DNA from: Bacillota bacterium
GTDB taxonomy: Bacteria > Bacillota > Dehalobacteriia > UBA4068
NCBI GenBank assembly: GCA_024679955.1
Contig: JAILCQ010000002.1
Span: 1-48,428, forward strand
DNA: 48,428 bases
Direction of reading: 5' to 3'
A program made the position numbers and the translations under genes. The notes below the pieces were generated by a model that worked only from the letters and a program-made list of their open reading frames with translations, searched no databases and was not told the origin of the DNA. Shown one piece after another: positions 32,749-41,053 of the stretch; the stretch's first letter is position 1; each line of letters starts with the position of its first letter.

Positions 32749-34659
32749 TTAGTTTTCTACCAGGCGTACCCGCATCCCCGGTTCCAAAGGCTTATCGGAG
32801 GTAGTGATGATATATTCATAGCCCATCAAGCCGCCGCTGACTGCGGCGTTGATATCGTCTTTGGCCAGCACCTGCACATCCACCCGGGTGGCCACATAAC
32901 GATTGCCCAACGGACTGCTTTTGGCGGTCACGGTCAGGACAAAGTCGCCGTTGCTGTCGGAACGCAAAGCGCTGTTGGGCACGATCACGTCATAGGTGGC
33001 GCTCTTTTGCCCCACGCTGACGGTATACTGGCCGCCGCTTTCGATATCCTCGCCCTTCAGCGCGAAAACCAAAAGCTTATTGGTACCCGGTTTTTCCGGA
33101 TCACTCTTGATCTGCACCAGGGTGGCTTCGATCTTGTCGCCCCAATAGGTGTTGACCACTTCCCCTTTGTCGCCGACATGCACTTTTTTGCTCTGCTCGA
33201 CGCTCACCGGGAAACTGACGGAATAGCCGGTATCCGGCGCTTCGATCACCGCCAACGGTTCCTGGTATTCGCTGGTGGAGCCGGCGGTAACGTTTACAGC
33301 CTTGACGATGCCCGCCATGGGCGCGGTAACGGTGGAGCCCACGGCGTCCTTTTGCAAAGCTTCCAGCTCCTGCCTTTTCTTGCTGATATTGCTCTGCATA
33401 TTCTGCAGATCCAGCTTTTCCTTGGCAGAGGTTTTGCCGTCGTTCTTTTTGGCTTCCGCCAAATCCATGGTCAAATCGTCCAGGTTTTTTTGCATTTGCG
33501 CCACTTCGGCCAGGGCTTCCCGGTAAGCGGTCTGCTTATCGGTAAGCTTGGCCGCGTAATCCGTGGCTTTGGTATGCATGTTTTCCGCTTCTTTCAAAGC
33601 GATTTCCGCGCTTTTCAGCTTTTTCTTTACGATTTCATATTCCGAACTGTTATTGCTGGCCAACAAACCGTCATAATCGTCGTCCAAACGGGAAACTTCC
33701 AATTCCAAATCATCGATGCGGCTTTCGATGGCCGCATAGGCGCTTTGGGCGGCGATCATGGCGTTATCCTCGTTGATTTGATTGGCCAGACGTATCATTT
33801 CCTGCCGGTCCGCGTCGCTAGGCTCTTCCAGCATGGACAAATCCCGCAGGCGTTGCTGCAGATCCTCCACCACGGCAGACAGCTTTTCCGCGGCGGCGGC
33901 CAACTGATAGGCCTGCGAACCGCCGAATTGTCCGGAAGCGTAACGTTTCAGGGCGGAATAGGCCGATCTGTGCACCAATTCCACTTTATCATATTCGTCC
34001 CGAGCAGCGTCCAATTCTTTTTCTTTATCTTCCAGGGCCCTTTGGGCGGCCAGGATCTCGCTATCCGTCGCGCCGCCTTCCAGAGCGGCCAATTCGCCGG
34101 TCAGATCCTCCACCTGCCGGGTCAAACCGTCCACTTCCGCTTTGGCCGCCTCCACCCGGGCTTCCGCCTGCTGCATCTCCTCGTCGGTGATTTTATTCTT
34201 ATCCCGTTCCGCCTTGGCAGTCGCCAGGTCCTTTTCCGCCGATTGAATGGCATATTTTTCTTTGGCGTAATCGGAACCGCCGGCGTCGATCAGCGCCTTG
34301 CGGTACTCCAGATTCATATCGTCCAGGGCGTCCTGGGCTTGTTTCAATTCTTCGCTTTCCGTATCGCCCAGGACAAAAAGCACGTCGCCGAAAGCCACCT
34401 CATCCCCGACTTTGATCGCCACCGCCTCGATTTTGCGGCTTTGGCTCAAAGTCACGTCATAGGTTTGATTGGCGGTGACCGTGCCCGTGCCGCGGATCTT
34501 GGCGTTGACGGTACCGGATTGGGCATATTGCACCGCCACTTCCGGCAGAGAACGGTTTAACAGCGTATTGGAAAAAAAGGTCAGCAGCAGCATGATCAAC
34601 AAAAAAACGATGGCCGCGTTTTTTACCCAACCTCTGTGTAAGATTTTTTCTTCCGCCAT
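32749..34659 (-). CDS. HlyD/MacA-like membrane fusion (adaptor) protein with long coiled coil
   Basis: The 636-aa protein has an N-terminal transmembrane anchor (about 14-31) and a split lipoyl domain (residues about 45-100 and again near 440-480: VTAPMAGIVKAVNVTAGSTSEYQEPLAVI). Between the lipoyl halves lies a very long alpha-helical hairpin of about 330 residues rich in E, K, A and L. A beta-barrel and a membrane-proximal domain follow. MacA-type adaptors are usually nearer 370-400 aa, so the hairpin is much extended. It is encoded inside a sugar-type importer operon, next to the MacB-like gene and 34 bases after the MalG-like permease. Confidence 0.9.
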   Translation of the reverse strand: MAEEKILHRGWVKNAAIVFLLIMLLLTFFSNTLLNRSLPEVAVQYAQSGTVNAKIRGTGTVTANQTYDVTLSQSRKIEAVAIKVGDEVAFGDVLFVLGDTESEELKQAQDALDDMNLEYRKALIDAGGSDYAKEKYAIQSAEKDLATAKAERDKNKITDEEMQQAEARVEAAKAEVDGLTRQVEDLTGELAALEGGATDSEILAAQRALEDKEKELDAARDEYDKVELVHRSAYSALKRYASGQFGGSQAYQLAAAAEKLSAVVEDLQQRLRDLSMLEEPSDADRQEMIRLANQINEDNAMIAAQSAYAAIESRIDDLELEVSRLDDDYDGLLASNNSSEYEIVKKKLKSAEIALKEAENMHTKATDYAAKLTDKQTAYREALAEVAQMQKNLDDLTMDLAEAKKNDGKTSAKEKLDLQNMQSNISKKRQELEALQKDAVGSTVTAPMAGIVKAVNVTAGSTSEYQEPLAVIEAPDTGYSVSFPVSVEQSKKVHVGDKGEVVNTYWGDKIEATLVQIKSDPEKPGTNKLLVFALKGEDIESGGQYTVSVGQKSATYDVIVPNSALRSDSNGDFVLTVTAKSSPLGNRYVATRVDVQVLAKDDINAAVSGGLMGYEYIITTSDKPLEPGMRVRLVEN

Positions 34660-34693
34660 ATAAGCTTCCTCCTTGGGACGGTTTATTCCTGTT

Positions 34694-35575
34694 TCAGCCC
34701 TTTACCGAGCCGGAGTGGGTAATGCCCTCCACCAGATATTCCTCGCCATGGAGGAACAGCAGCAGGGACGGTATCATATATATGGTCGCCACCGCGAAGG
34801 CCAAGCCTACCTCCCCGGCGTTGATGGTGGAAAGATATACGGACAAGGGATATTTTTCGGTATCGGAAAGCAAAACCAGGGGCTGCTCCACCATATTCCA
34901 ATAATCGATGAACACCAATATGGCGATGGAATACAGAGCGCTGCGGCATTGGGGCAAACACACCCTGGTGAATATGCGCCATTCGCTGGCGCCGTCCAGC
35001 CGGGCCGCCTCAATCAGGGAAACCGGTATGCGCTTCATGAATTTGGTCAATAAAAACACCGAAAAGGGTGCGAAGCAGCCTGGCAAGATGATCGACCAAC
35101 GGCTGTCCAGCAGGCCGGTCCACCTGGCCACCAAATAGTTGGGCACCAGCATCACCTGATAGGGCATAAGCATCAAAATCACATAAAAGAAAAAGACAAA
35201 GGTGCGGAATTTGCCTTGGTAGCGGAAAAAGCTATAGGCGGCCAAAGCCGCGATCCCTACCTGCAGCAGGACGATGGGCACCACCAGGATCACCGAATTC
35301 CAGAATTTCAGCAGATAATCGGGGCTTTGCAGCAGCACCGTAAAATACTGGCCAAAGGTCACTTTGTCGGGAATGAACTTGAGATTCACCCGCTGGGAAA
35401 CAAAGCTGGAAGAATCGTTGAGGCTGGAAAAAATCGCCCCGTAATTGGCGGACAGCTCCGTTTGCGACATAAAGGAATTGGTGATGGTCAGCACCGTGGG
35501 CAACAAAAAGGCCACGGCGAAAACGGCGGCGATCAAGGTCAGCGCGCCTCGGGAAAAATAGCGTTTTTTGATCAT
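34694..35575 (-). CDS. carbohydrate ABC transporter permease, MalG-type
   Basis: The 293-aa protein has six transmembrane helices. The coupling loop is LIEAARLDGASEWRIFTRVCLPQCRSAL, the EAA motif that contacts the MsmK-type ATPase. Its ATG overlaps the stop of the MalF-type gene by four bases, which ties the pair together. The N-terminal outside loop is long, as in many CUT1 permeases. Confidence 0.94.
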   Translation of the reverse strand: MIKKRYFSRGALTLIAAVFAVAFLLPTVLTITNSFMSQTELSANYGAIFSSLNDSSSFVSQRVNLKFIPDKVTFGQYFTVLLQSPDYLLKFWNSVILVVPIVLLQVGIAALAAYSFFRYQGKFRTFVFFFYVILMLMPYQVMLVPNYLVARWTGLLDSRWSIILPGCFAPFSVFLLTKFMKRIPVSLIEAARLDGASEWRIFTRVCLPQCRSALYSIAILVFIDYWNMVEQPLVLLSDTEKYPLSVYLSTINAGEVGLAFAVATIYMIPSLLLFLHGEEYLVEGITHSGSVKG

Positions 35576-36519
35576 CCTTCCACATCCTTCCCAAAGCGAT
35601 CTTCGATATAAAACAGGATGGCGATAATAATTACCATGGCGATGGCCATCAGCACCGCCGCCGCCGACAATCGCTGATAATCCAAAGAAGCGAAAGCGTT
35701 GTTCATGAAATGCTGCAGCAAATATACGCCTTCATAGGGATAATCGCCGGTAAGCAAATAAATCTCTCGGAATACTTTAAACGAATTGATCAAGGAAAGA
35801 ATGGTGACGAACAGTATGGTGGGCGAAAGAAAATGCAGCTTGATGCGAACAAATTTGAACCAGGGCCCCGCCCCTTCTATATCCGCCATTTCCAGCAAGT
35901 CTCTGGGTATATTGCTCAATGCGGCCATAAACAGGATCATGTTATAGCCCAGATTCTTCCACAGGAACAGCAGGATGACCGCAACCTGGTCGTATTGGGA
36001 CTTGAACCAATCGATCTTATCCACGCCGAATACGGCCAGAAAATCATTGATCGCCCCGTTATAATTGAACAATACCTGCCAGATCAAAACCACGGAAGCC
36101 ACCGGCACCATCATGGGGCTGAGAAAAAAGGTGCGGAACTGGCTTTTCAGCGGGATACGGCACTCCAGAAGCGCCGCCAGACCCAAAGCCAAAATCACGG
36201 CCAAGGGCACGGCCACCGCGGAAAAACGGGCCGTATTGTAGGCGGCGGTGCGAAAAGCCGAATTGTGGATCAGATTGATAAAGTTGTCCAGAAAGACAAA
36301 ATCATGCTGATTGGGATTGTTGATCAGCGAATAATAGCAGATGACGAGAAAAGGCAGGACGAAAAAAACCGCCACGCCGATCAAGCTGGGCCATAAAAAC
36401 GCTTTGCTGATCCATTGATCTTTTTTATACGGATCCCATCGCCGCCATTTGCCGAATCGCCTGGCCAGGGATTTGCCTGCGGACGGTGTGACCGCGGGAA
36501 ATTTCACGTTTGCCGTCAC
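35572..36519 (-). CDS. carbohydrate ABC transporter permease, MalF-type
   Basis: The 315-aa protein has six transmembrane helices and a basic N-terminus. The coupling loop is DLLEMADIEGAGPWFKFVRIKLHFLSPTILFV. It pairs with the MalG-type permease encoded next. It begins 68 bases after the binding protein gene, within the same operon. Confidence 0.94.
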   Translation of the reverse strand: MTANVKFPAVTPSAGKSLARRFGKWRRWDPYKKDQWISKAFLWPSLIGVAVFFVLPFLVICYYSLINNPNQHDFVFLDNFINLIHNSAFRTAAYNTARFSAVAVPLAVILALGLAALLECRIPLKSQFRTFFLSPMMVPVASVVLIWQVLFNYNGAINDFLAVFGVDKIDWFKSQYDQVAVILLFLWKNLGYNMILFMAALSNIPRDLLEMADIEGAGPWFKFVRIKLHFLSPTILFVTILSLINSFKVFREIYLLTGDYPYEGVYLLQHFMNNAFASLDYQRLSAAAVLMAIAMVIIIAILFYIEDRFGKDVEG

Positions 36520-36587
36520 CTGCCTTTTATCAAAACGGCGCCGGGCTTCTCCGGCGACCGGCGCCGTTTGCTATGCCATTGTTTTGC

Positions 36588-38933
36588 TTATTTTTGCTCG
36601 TTTACGTAAATATTGACCCGGCTTTGAATAATGGTTGCCGTTTCCTGGGCGTTCTTTTGACCGGCGAAAAAGGGCGCCGCTTCTTCCTGAATGATTTTCA
36701 TCATGTTTTCATCATAGCCGGTGGTGGACTCCACGCTGTCGATCAACGCCATCAGCTGCGCCGCGTCTTCTTCCGTCATGGGATACGGTTCAAAATCCAT
36801 ATCGTCGAAGCCCATACTGTCGACGCTCACGGCGACCACATTGCCGTATTCATCGGCGGTTTCCGCTTTCATGGCCTCAGCTTTTTTCTTTTCCAGCAGG
36901 TTTTTGTTGCTGGGATAGCCCCACCAGGCATACTTTTTCTGATAATCCTCCGTAAACAGGGTGCGGATGAATTGCCATGCCCCTTCTTTATGCTGGCATT
37001 TGGCGGACATGGCCAGACCTGTGTTTACAATGGCCACGCTGCCGCTGCCCTGGGCGCAGGGATAACCGATATAGGTCATTTTGCCGCCGTAGAGTTGCTT
37101 ATACGTCTGATATTCCTGGAAATCGCCGAAGCTGACCTGGCTGAGCAAGACTTTACCGCTTTGGATCTTCTCATACACGTTTTCTTCGGCCTCGCTTTCC
37201 CAATCATAAGTTTCCGGGAAACGATTGGCCAGCTCCAGCAATTTGATAAAATCGGGGCTGTCAAAACGGCATTGGCCGCTTTGCCAATCCACATAATCCT
37301 CTATGTTCAGCATGCAGATGGCCGTCAAAAAGTCGCTTTTGCTCATATAATCCAGGGGTACGGCGCCTTCGGGCAGTTTATCCCAGGCGGCTGCGAATTC
37401 GTCCATGGTCCAGCCCATATCCTCGCCCACCGCGGCGGAAGGACCGATCAAAGTGGAAATGTAAAAACTGGGGAAGGCCTGATACAGTTTGCCGTCTATT
37501 TCCAGAGCTTTGGCAATGCTGGGCACCAAATCCTCCCGGCTCAGCTCTTCATCGGCGTCCAGATAGGCATATAAGTCTTCCAGCAGGCCTTTGGATATGT
37601 ACTTTTGCACCGATAGGCTGGAAACGTCCAGGATATCCGGGACATTGCCGCTAATGATCTCCGTATTCAGCTTGGTGATCCCGGCATTGTAATCCTCTTC
37701 GCTATTGTATTCCGAATAATCGACGATGTGGATGCGGTATTGATCGTTGTTCTTGTTAAAATTGATGACCGCATTGCGCAAATCGGAATCCAGCCACATT
37801 ACCGCCATGGTCAAATCCGTTTTTTCCACAATGGTGGAGGGATCCGCCTTGGTAAGGATGATCAATTCCTGTTGGCTTCCCGTGGATTCATCGCTGTAGC
37901 TATAATCGTATATATAATTGACGCAGACGATACGTCCGTCTTCCAAAACGGTGAGGTTTTCCAAACTATCGCTGTTGATATCCGAATCGATCCAGTTCAG
38001 CACCTTCTGTTCTTTCTCTTTGGCCAGATTGTAGCCGTACAGATTGGCGCCGTTCTGATAATAAAAATCATAATCGCCGCCGCCGGAAATCATATTATAG
38101 GCGGATAAGGGCATCGTAAAGCTTTTTCCCCAATCTTTCGCCGCCACGTCGATTTTTTTCATGACCTGGCCGGCGTCTTCATAACTAGCCGCCCCGACGC
38201 TGCCGTCGGACAGCCGGTATATGCCGTTTATCCAACCGGCCACAGAGAGGTCGAACAGCTTTTGACCGCTGCCGTCATAGACATAAACGGTGGTGTCGCT
38301 GCTGAGATACAGATTGCCGTCCTTGTCCGTGCATATATAGGAAATATAGAAATACTCTTCGTCATTTTCGGGCTGCAGCTCCGCTAGATCCACGGATAGT
38401 ATTTCCTTGCCCGTAGCGTCCAGCTTGCGCATATAGTTTACCGCGCCGTCATCGATCCAATTGGCGTCCGCGTCAATATGATACAGATAGCCGCTTTCAT
38501 TTATCCAAAGATTGCCTTCCGCATCCACGTGCAGATAATTGGGCGAAATATCCACATCCGAAGCGTTTCCCGGCAAAGAGGGGGTCTGATAATTGGGCAA
38601 GACTTCAAAACCGCTGCCGTCCGGGTTCATTTTGCATAACCGGTAGCCGTATGTATCATACATGCCCTCATAATATTCCGGGTCGCCAGGCTGCAAAGCG
38701 TCCGCCGGCTGATCCTGGCCGGTCACGCCGAGGGTAAGGAAATACAGCATGCCGTCATGATAGCAAAGGTTGCTGACGCTTCCCAAATCTTCGGGCAAAG
38801 GTATGTATTCGGCATTATAAATCAGGCTGCCGTCCGCCTGTCCTTGGCCGCCGCCGGAACCGCAGGCGCTTAATACCAGACAGCAACACAAAACGCAAAA
38901 CGTCAGGCATACTTGCAGCAATTTCTTTTTCAT
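36588..38933 (-). CDS. solute-binding lipoprotein with N-terminal beta-propeller-like region
   Basis: The 781-aa protein has a lipoprotein signal ending in LSAC. The first about 350 residues contain repeated strands with turns such as LCYHDGMLYFLTL, HVDAEGNLWINESGYLYHID, ICTDKDGNLYLSSDTTVYVYD and VLEDGRIVCVNYIYD, which look like blades of a beta-propeller. The remaining about 420 residues are a family-1 extracellular solute-binding domain (VIRNAVINFNKNN-like start, GNVPDILDVSSL, DGKLYQAFPSF, TGLAMSAKCQHKEGAWQFIRTLF). Typical binding proteins are 400-450 aa, so the propeller is an addition. ATG 38933 is chosen for GAGGGG at the right distance. It is the first gene of the six-gene operon. Confidence 0.9.
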   Translation of the reverse strand: MKKKLLQVCLTFCVLCCCLVLSACGSGGGQGQADGSLIYNAEYIPLPEDLGSVSNLCYHDGMLYFLTLGVTGQDQPADALQPGDPEYYEGMYDTYGYRLCKMNPDGSGFEVLPNYQTPSLPGNASDVDISPNYLHVDAEGNLWINESGYLYHIDADANWIDDGAVNYMRKLDATGKEILSVDLAELQPENDEEYFYISYICTDKDGNLYLSSDTTVYVYDGSGQKLFDLSVAGWINGIYRLSDGSVGAASYEDAGQVMKKIDVAAKDWGKSFTMPLSAYNMISGGGDYDFYYQNGANLYGYNLAKEKEQKVLNWIDSDINSDSLENLTVLEDGRIVCVNYIYDYSYSDESTGSQQELIILTKADPSTIVEKTDLTMAVMWLDSDLRNAVINFNKNNDQYRIHIVDYSEYNSEEDYNAGITKLNTEIISGNVPDILDVSSLSVQKYISKGLLEDLYAYLDADEELSREDLVPSIAKALEIDGKLYQAFPSFYISTLIGPSAAVGEDMGWTMDEFAAAWDKLPEGAVPLDYMSKSDFLTAICMLNIEDYVDWQSGQCRFDSPDFIKLLELANRFPETYDWESEAEENVYEKIQSGKVLLSQVSFGDFQEYQTYKQLYGGKMTYIGYPCAQGSGSVAIVNTGLAMSAKCQHKEGAWQFIRTLFTEDYQKKYAWWGYPSNKNLLEKKKAEAMKAETADEYGNVVAVSVDSMGFDDMDFEPYPMTEEDAAQLMALIDSVESTTGYDENMMKIIQEEAAPFFAGQKNAQETATIIQSRVNIYVNEQK

Positions 38934-39156
38934 TGTCATCCCCTCTTCTATATAGTACTTATTCTTAAGCATCGTATCCTATGTCCCTATGCCCCAGGCC
39001 GCAGGAAGCGGCAGAGCTTAGGCTCTGCATATGAGATGTTCGATCTGTCATTTTTGTTCCCCGGCAGGATGTTATCTTATAAAAAAGAGAAAAAAATTTT
39101 TTAAACGCAAAAACTCTTTACCAATGCAGGACTGCCCACGGAAGATATGCCGCAAC
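38934..39156. other. upstream region of the composite importer operon
   Basis: No gene is seen. A small perfect hairpin GCAGAGC-TTAG-GCTCTGC lies at 39011-39028 and an A/T-only stretch lies near 39085-39102. The operon promoter is expected here, but no strong -35/-10 pair was found; activation by the nearby response regulator is possible. Confidence 0.45.
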
Positions 39157-39189
39157 AAAAAAAGCGCCGGGGCACAAAAACCCCAACGC
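39157..39189 (-). terminator. terminator after the PNPOx-like gene
   Basis: The minus strand shows GCGTTGGGG, an 8-base loop, CCCCGGCGC and then seven T. Confidence 0.85.
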
Positions 39190-39204
39190 TTTTTATCCTT
39201 TCGG

Positions 39205-39675
39205 CTAATTATCGCTTTGCTTGCCGGTAAAGGAGGATGCGATCACCTTGAATACGCAAACGGAAGCCAAAGATTTCTCGGAGAAATCAAAGATCCGTCC
39301 GCATTGCCTTTGCATGATCTTGTTCAAGGCCATGGATTTTTCCACCGGATTTTCGATGAATTCCGCCTTGCCGAAGCCGATCACGCTTTGATAGGCATAA
39401 CTGCTGGCGCAGGCCTTGGAGCTGGGGACGAACCCCTTATCGATTTCCATTTCAAAGCATACCTGCGGGTTTTCCCGCAGGGCCGTGATCTTTTGGCCTT
39501 CAAAAGCGCTGTGGAAATAGAGGATCAACTGTCCCTGCGTATATTCGAAGCCGAAGTTCATAGGCACCAGATAGGGCTTTCCCTGGTAAATCATGGCCAA
39601 ACGGCAAATTTTGCATTCCTCCATCACCAGCAAAATATCATATTCTTCTTTGATTTGTTTATCTTTCCGGCGCAT
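39205..39675 (-). CDS. pyridoxamine 5'-phosphate oxidase-like (NimA-type) flavoprotein
   Basis: The 156-aa protein has the split-barrel fold of FMN-binding PNPOx-like proteins. Typical parts are ILLVMEECKICRLAMIYQGKPYLVPMNFGFEY at the N-terminus, LILYFHSAFEGQKITALRENPQVCFEMEID in the middle and YQSVIGFGKAEFIENPVEKSMALNKIMQRQCGR near the end. NimA relatives reduce nitroimidazoles, but many have no known substrate. GGGAG lies six bases before the ATG at 39675. It has its own promoter and terminator. Confidence 0.9.
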   Translation of the reverse strand: MRRKDKQIKEEYDILLVMEECKICRLAMIYQGKPYLVPMNFGFEYTQGQLILYFHSAFEGQKITALRENPQVCFEMEIDKGFVPSSKACASSYAYQSVIGFGKAEFIENPVEKSMALNKIMQRQCGRIFDFSEKSLASVCVFKVIASSFTGKQSDN

Positions 39676-39717
39676 AAGCATCTCCCTCTTACCGATTTTA
39701 TTACATTACCCCTCTAT

Positions 39718-39746
39718 AGTATATACTCTCGCCGCCGTTTTGGCAA
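39718..39746 (-). promoter_or_regulatory. sigma-A promoter of the PNPOx-like gene
   Basis: The minus strand shows TTGCCA, 17 bases, TATACT, about 43 bases before the start codon. Confidence 0.7.
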
Positions 39747-39782
39747 ATCGATGAAGGGCAAAAATCCGCCGGTCTACGGCCC

Positions 39783-39842
39783 GTTCGCGCCGCCGCCTGC
39801 GAAATGCCAACCGGCGCAGGAATTCCCCTGCCGGCGGCGAAC
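39783..39842. repeat. nested inverted repeats between divergent genes
   Basis: The outer arms are GTTCGC-GC-CGCCG (39783-39795) and CGGCGGCGAAC (39832-39842). The inner arms are CCTGCG (39796-39801) and CGCAGG (39815-39820). The segment is very GC-rich in an otherwise mixed region. It could be a structured RNA, a terminator-like element or a mobile repeat unit. Confidence 0.5.
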
Positions 39843-39899
39843 AAGATAGCGAAGGATTGTTCGTATACGATTTTTTATTATTACGGAGGATAGAATACT

Positions 39900-40121
39900 A
39901 TGAGCCCAAAAGAAACCCCATCCCTGTCGGAAGTATTGAATCCCACGGAACATAAAAGAAAGAATTGGTCCGCCTTCGTGGAATCCGACGTAGCCAATTT
40001 CTTTATCCAATTCGATCTGGAAAAAATGTCTCTGGACGACGGCTGCGGCAACAAAGCCAAGCTGACCCGGACCAAAGACAATGAGATCAAGGTGGAATAC
40101 ACTTCCTCCACCACGCTGTAA
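39900..40121 (+). CDS. 73-aa protein of unknown function
   Basis: The small soluble protein is polar, with a predicted helix-rich first half (SLSEVLNPTEHKRKNWSAFVESDVANFFIQFDLEKMSLDDG) and a beta-like end. I do not recognise the family. Coding is supported by GGAGG 11 bases before the ATG and by the absence of any better frame in the region. It stands alone between divergent and convergent minus-strand genes. Confidence 0.65.
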   Translation: MSPKETPSLSEVLNPTEHKRKNWSAFVESDVANFFIQFDLEKMSLDDGCGNKAKLTRTKDNEIKVEYTSSTTL

Positions 40122-40161
40122 AGGCTGCGGCGCAAATCCCAACCCAAAGACATAAGCGGAT

Positions 40162-40220
40162 AAAAAGGACATGGCAGGCGATCTCCGGTAAATCACGTTC
40201 CGGGACAGCCGGCCATGTCC
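40162..40220 (-). terminator. terminator of the two-component operon
   Basis: GGACATGGC (40167-40175) and GCCATGTCC (40212-40220) form the base of a hairpin. On the minus strand the stem is followed by TTTTTA, just downstream of the response regulator. Confidence 0.7.
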
Positions 40221-40264
40221 TGAATGTTTATACGGCAAAAACGGCAAGCATGAACCATTCCGCT

Positions 40265-41053
40265 TTACTCATCCTCTCGCAGTATGCTGGGGAGGATATA
40301 TTCTCCCCAGGAGTATTCGGACAAGAACTCGCCTTCAAACCGATCCCGCAGCTCCGGGTTTTTGTCCTGCCAGGCGTAATAGTCGCAGTCAAACATGGAA
40401 GTATCCACCATCTGCCCCCGGGTGGTCGATATCAGCAGATCCTCGATGGACGCTTTCTTCAAAGCGCGTTTCAGGCGGCCCATAGCATTGTAAAAAACGC
40501 CCATGTTGACATTGCTGTAAGCGCGTCCCTCCCAGATGGTGCTGTAGATCTCTTCGTTGCTGATCTCTTTGCCCCGCTTGGTCACCACCAAAGCGAGGAT
40601 CTCCTTGGCCTTGCCGCTAAGGGGTACCACGGCGCCGTCGCAAAGCACCGTGAAACGGCCGAAGGTCCGTATGTACAGCTTTTTTCTTTGGCGATGGGAG
40701 AGCAGCCGGATGCGCTCCATCACCATATTGAGGGTTTCCTTGCTATAGGGCTTGAGCACATAATAATCGCCGCCGATTTGATTGAAATCCCAGATATACT
40801 CGTCATAGGCGGAAACGAATACGATCAGGATATCGGGACGTATCCTCCGCAGCTCTTTCGCCAATTCGATGCCGTCCATCCCCGGCATGGCCACGTCCAG
40901 AAAGGCCAGCTCTACCGTGTATTCTCTGACGTAATCCAAAGCCTCCGCCGCCGACTCGAACTGTCCCACCAAATACAAATCCGAAATATCCTTACTGAGC
41001 CGCGCAAAACGTTTCAGCATCAGAGGCTCGTCATCTACAATGATCGCTCTCAT
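40265..41053 (-). CDS. response regulator, receiver plus SARP-like winged helix
   Basis: The 262-aa protein has an N-terminal receiver domain (IIVDDEP, phosphorylation site D53 in AFLDVAMPGMDGIEL, K in YVLKPYS). A winged-helix output domain follows (IRTFGRFTVLCDGAVVPLSGKAKEILALVVTKRGKEISNEEIYSTIW) with a short BTAD-like tail (FDCDYYAWQ...FEGEFLSEYSWGEYIL). This resembles SARP-type activators and not classic OmpR regulators. Its ATG overlaps the kinase stop by four bases. The targets are unknown; the transporter operon downstream is a candidate. Confidence 0.9.
   Translation of the reverse strand: MRAIIVDDEPLMLKRFARLSKDISDLYLVGQFESAAEALDYVREYTVELAFLDVAMPGMDGIELAKELRRIRPDILIVFVSAYDEYIWDFNQIGGDYYVLKPYSKETLNMVMERIRLLSHRQRKKLYIRTFGRFTVLCDGAVVPLSGKAKEILALVVTKRGKEISNEEIYSTIWEGRAYSNVNMGVFYNAMGRLKRALKKASIEDLLISTTRGQMVDTSMFDCDYYAWQDKNPELRDRFEGEFLSEYSWGEYILPSILREDE

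Noticed and set aside
32620-34560. 646-codon open frame on the plus strand opposite the adaptor gene
   Set aside because: It mirrors the GC-rich codons of the adaptor, has no ribosome binding site and its translation is rich in H, F, G and Q without any recognisable motif. The minus-strand protein has clear lipoyl and coiled-coil structure.
36510-37574. 354-codon open frame on the plus strand opposite the binding protein gene
   Set aside because: It lies over the well-supported binding domain and shows no motif or ribosome site.
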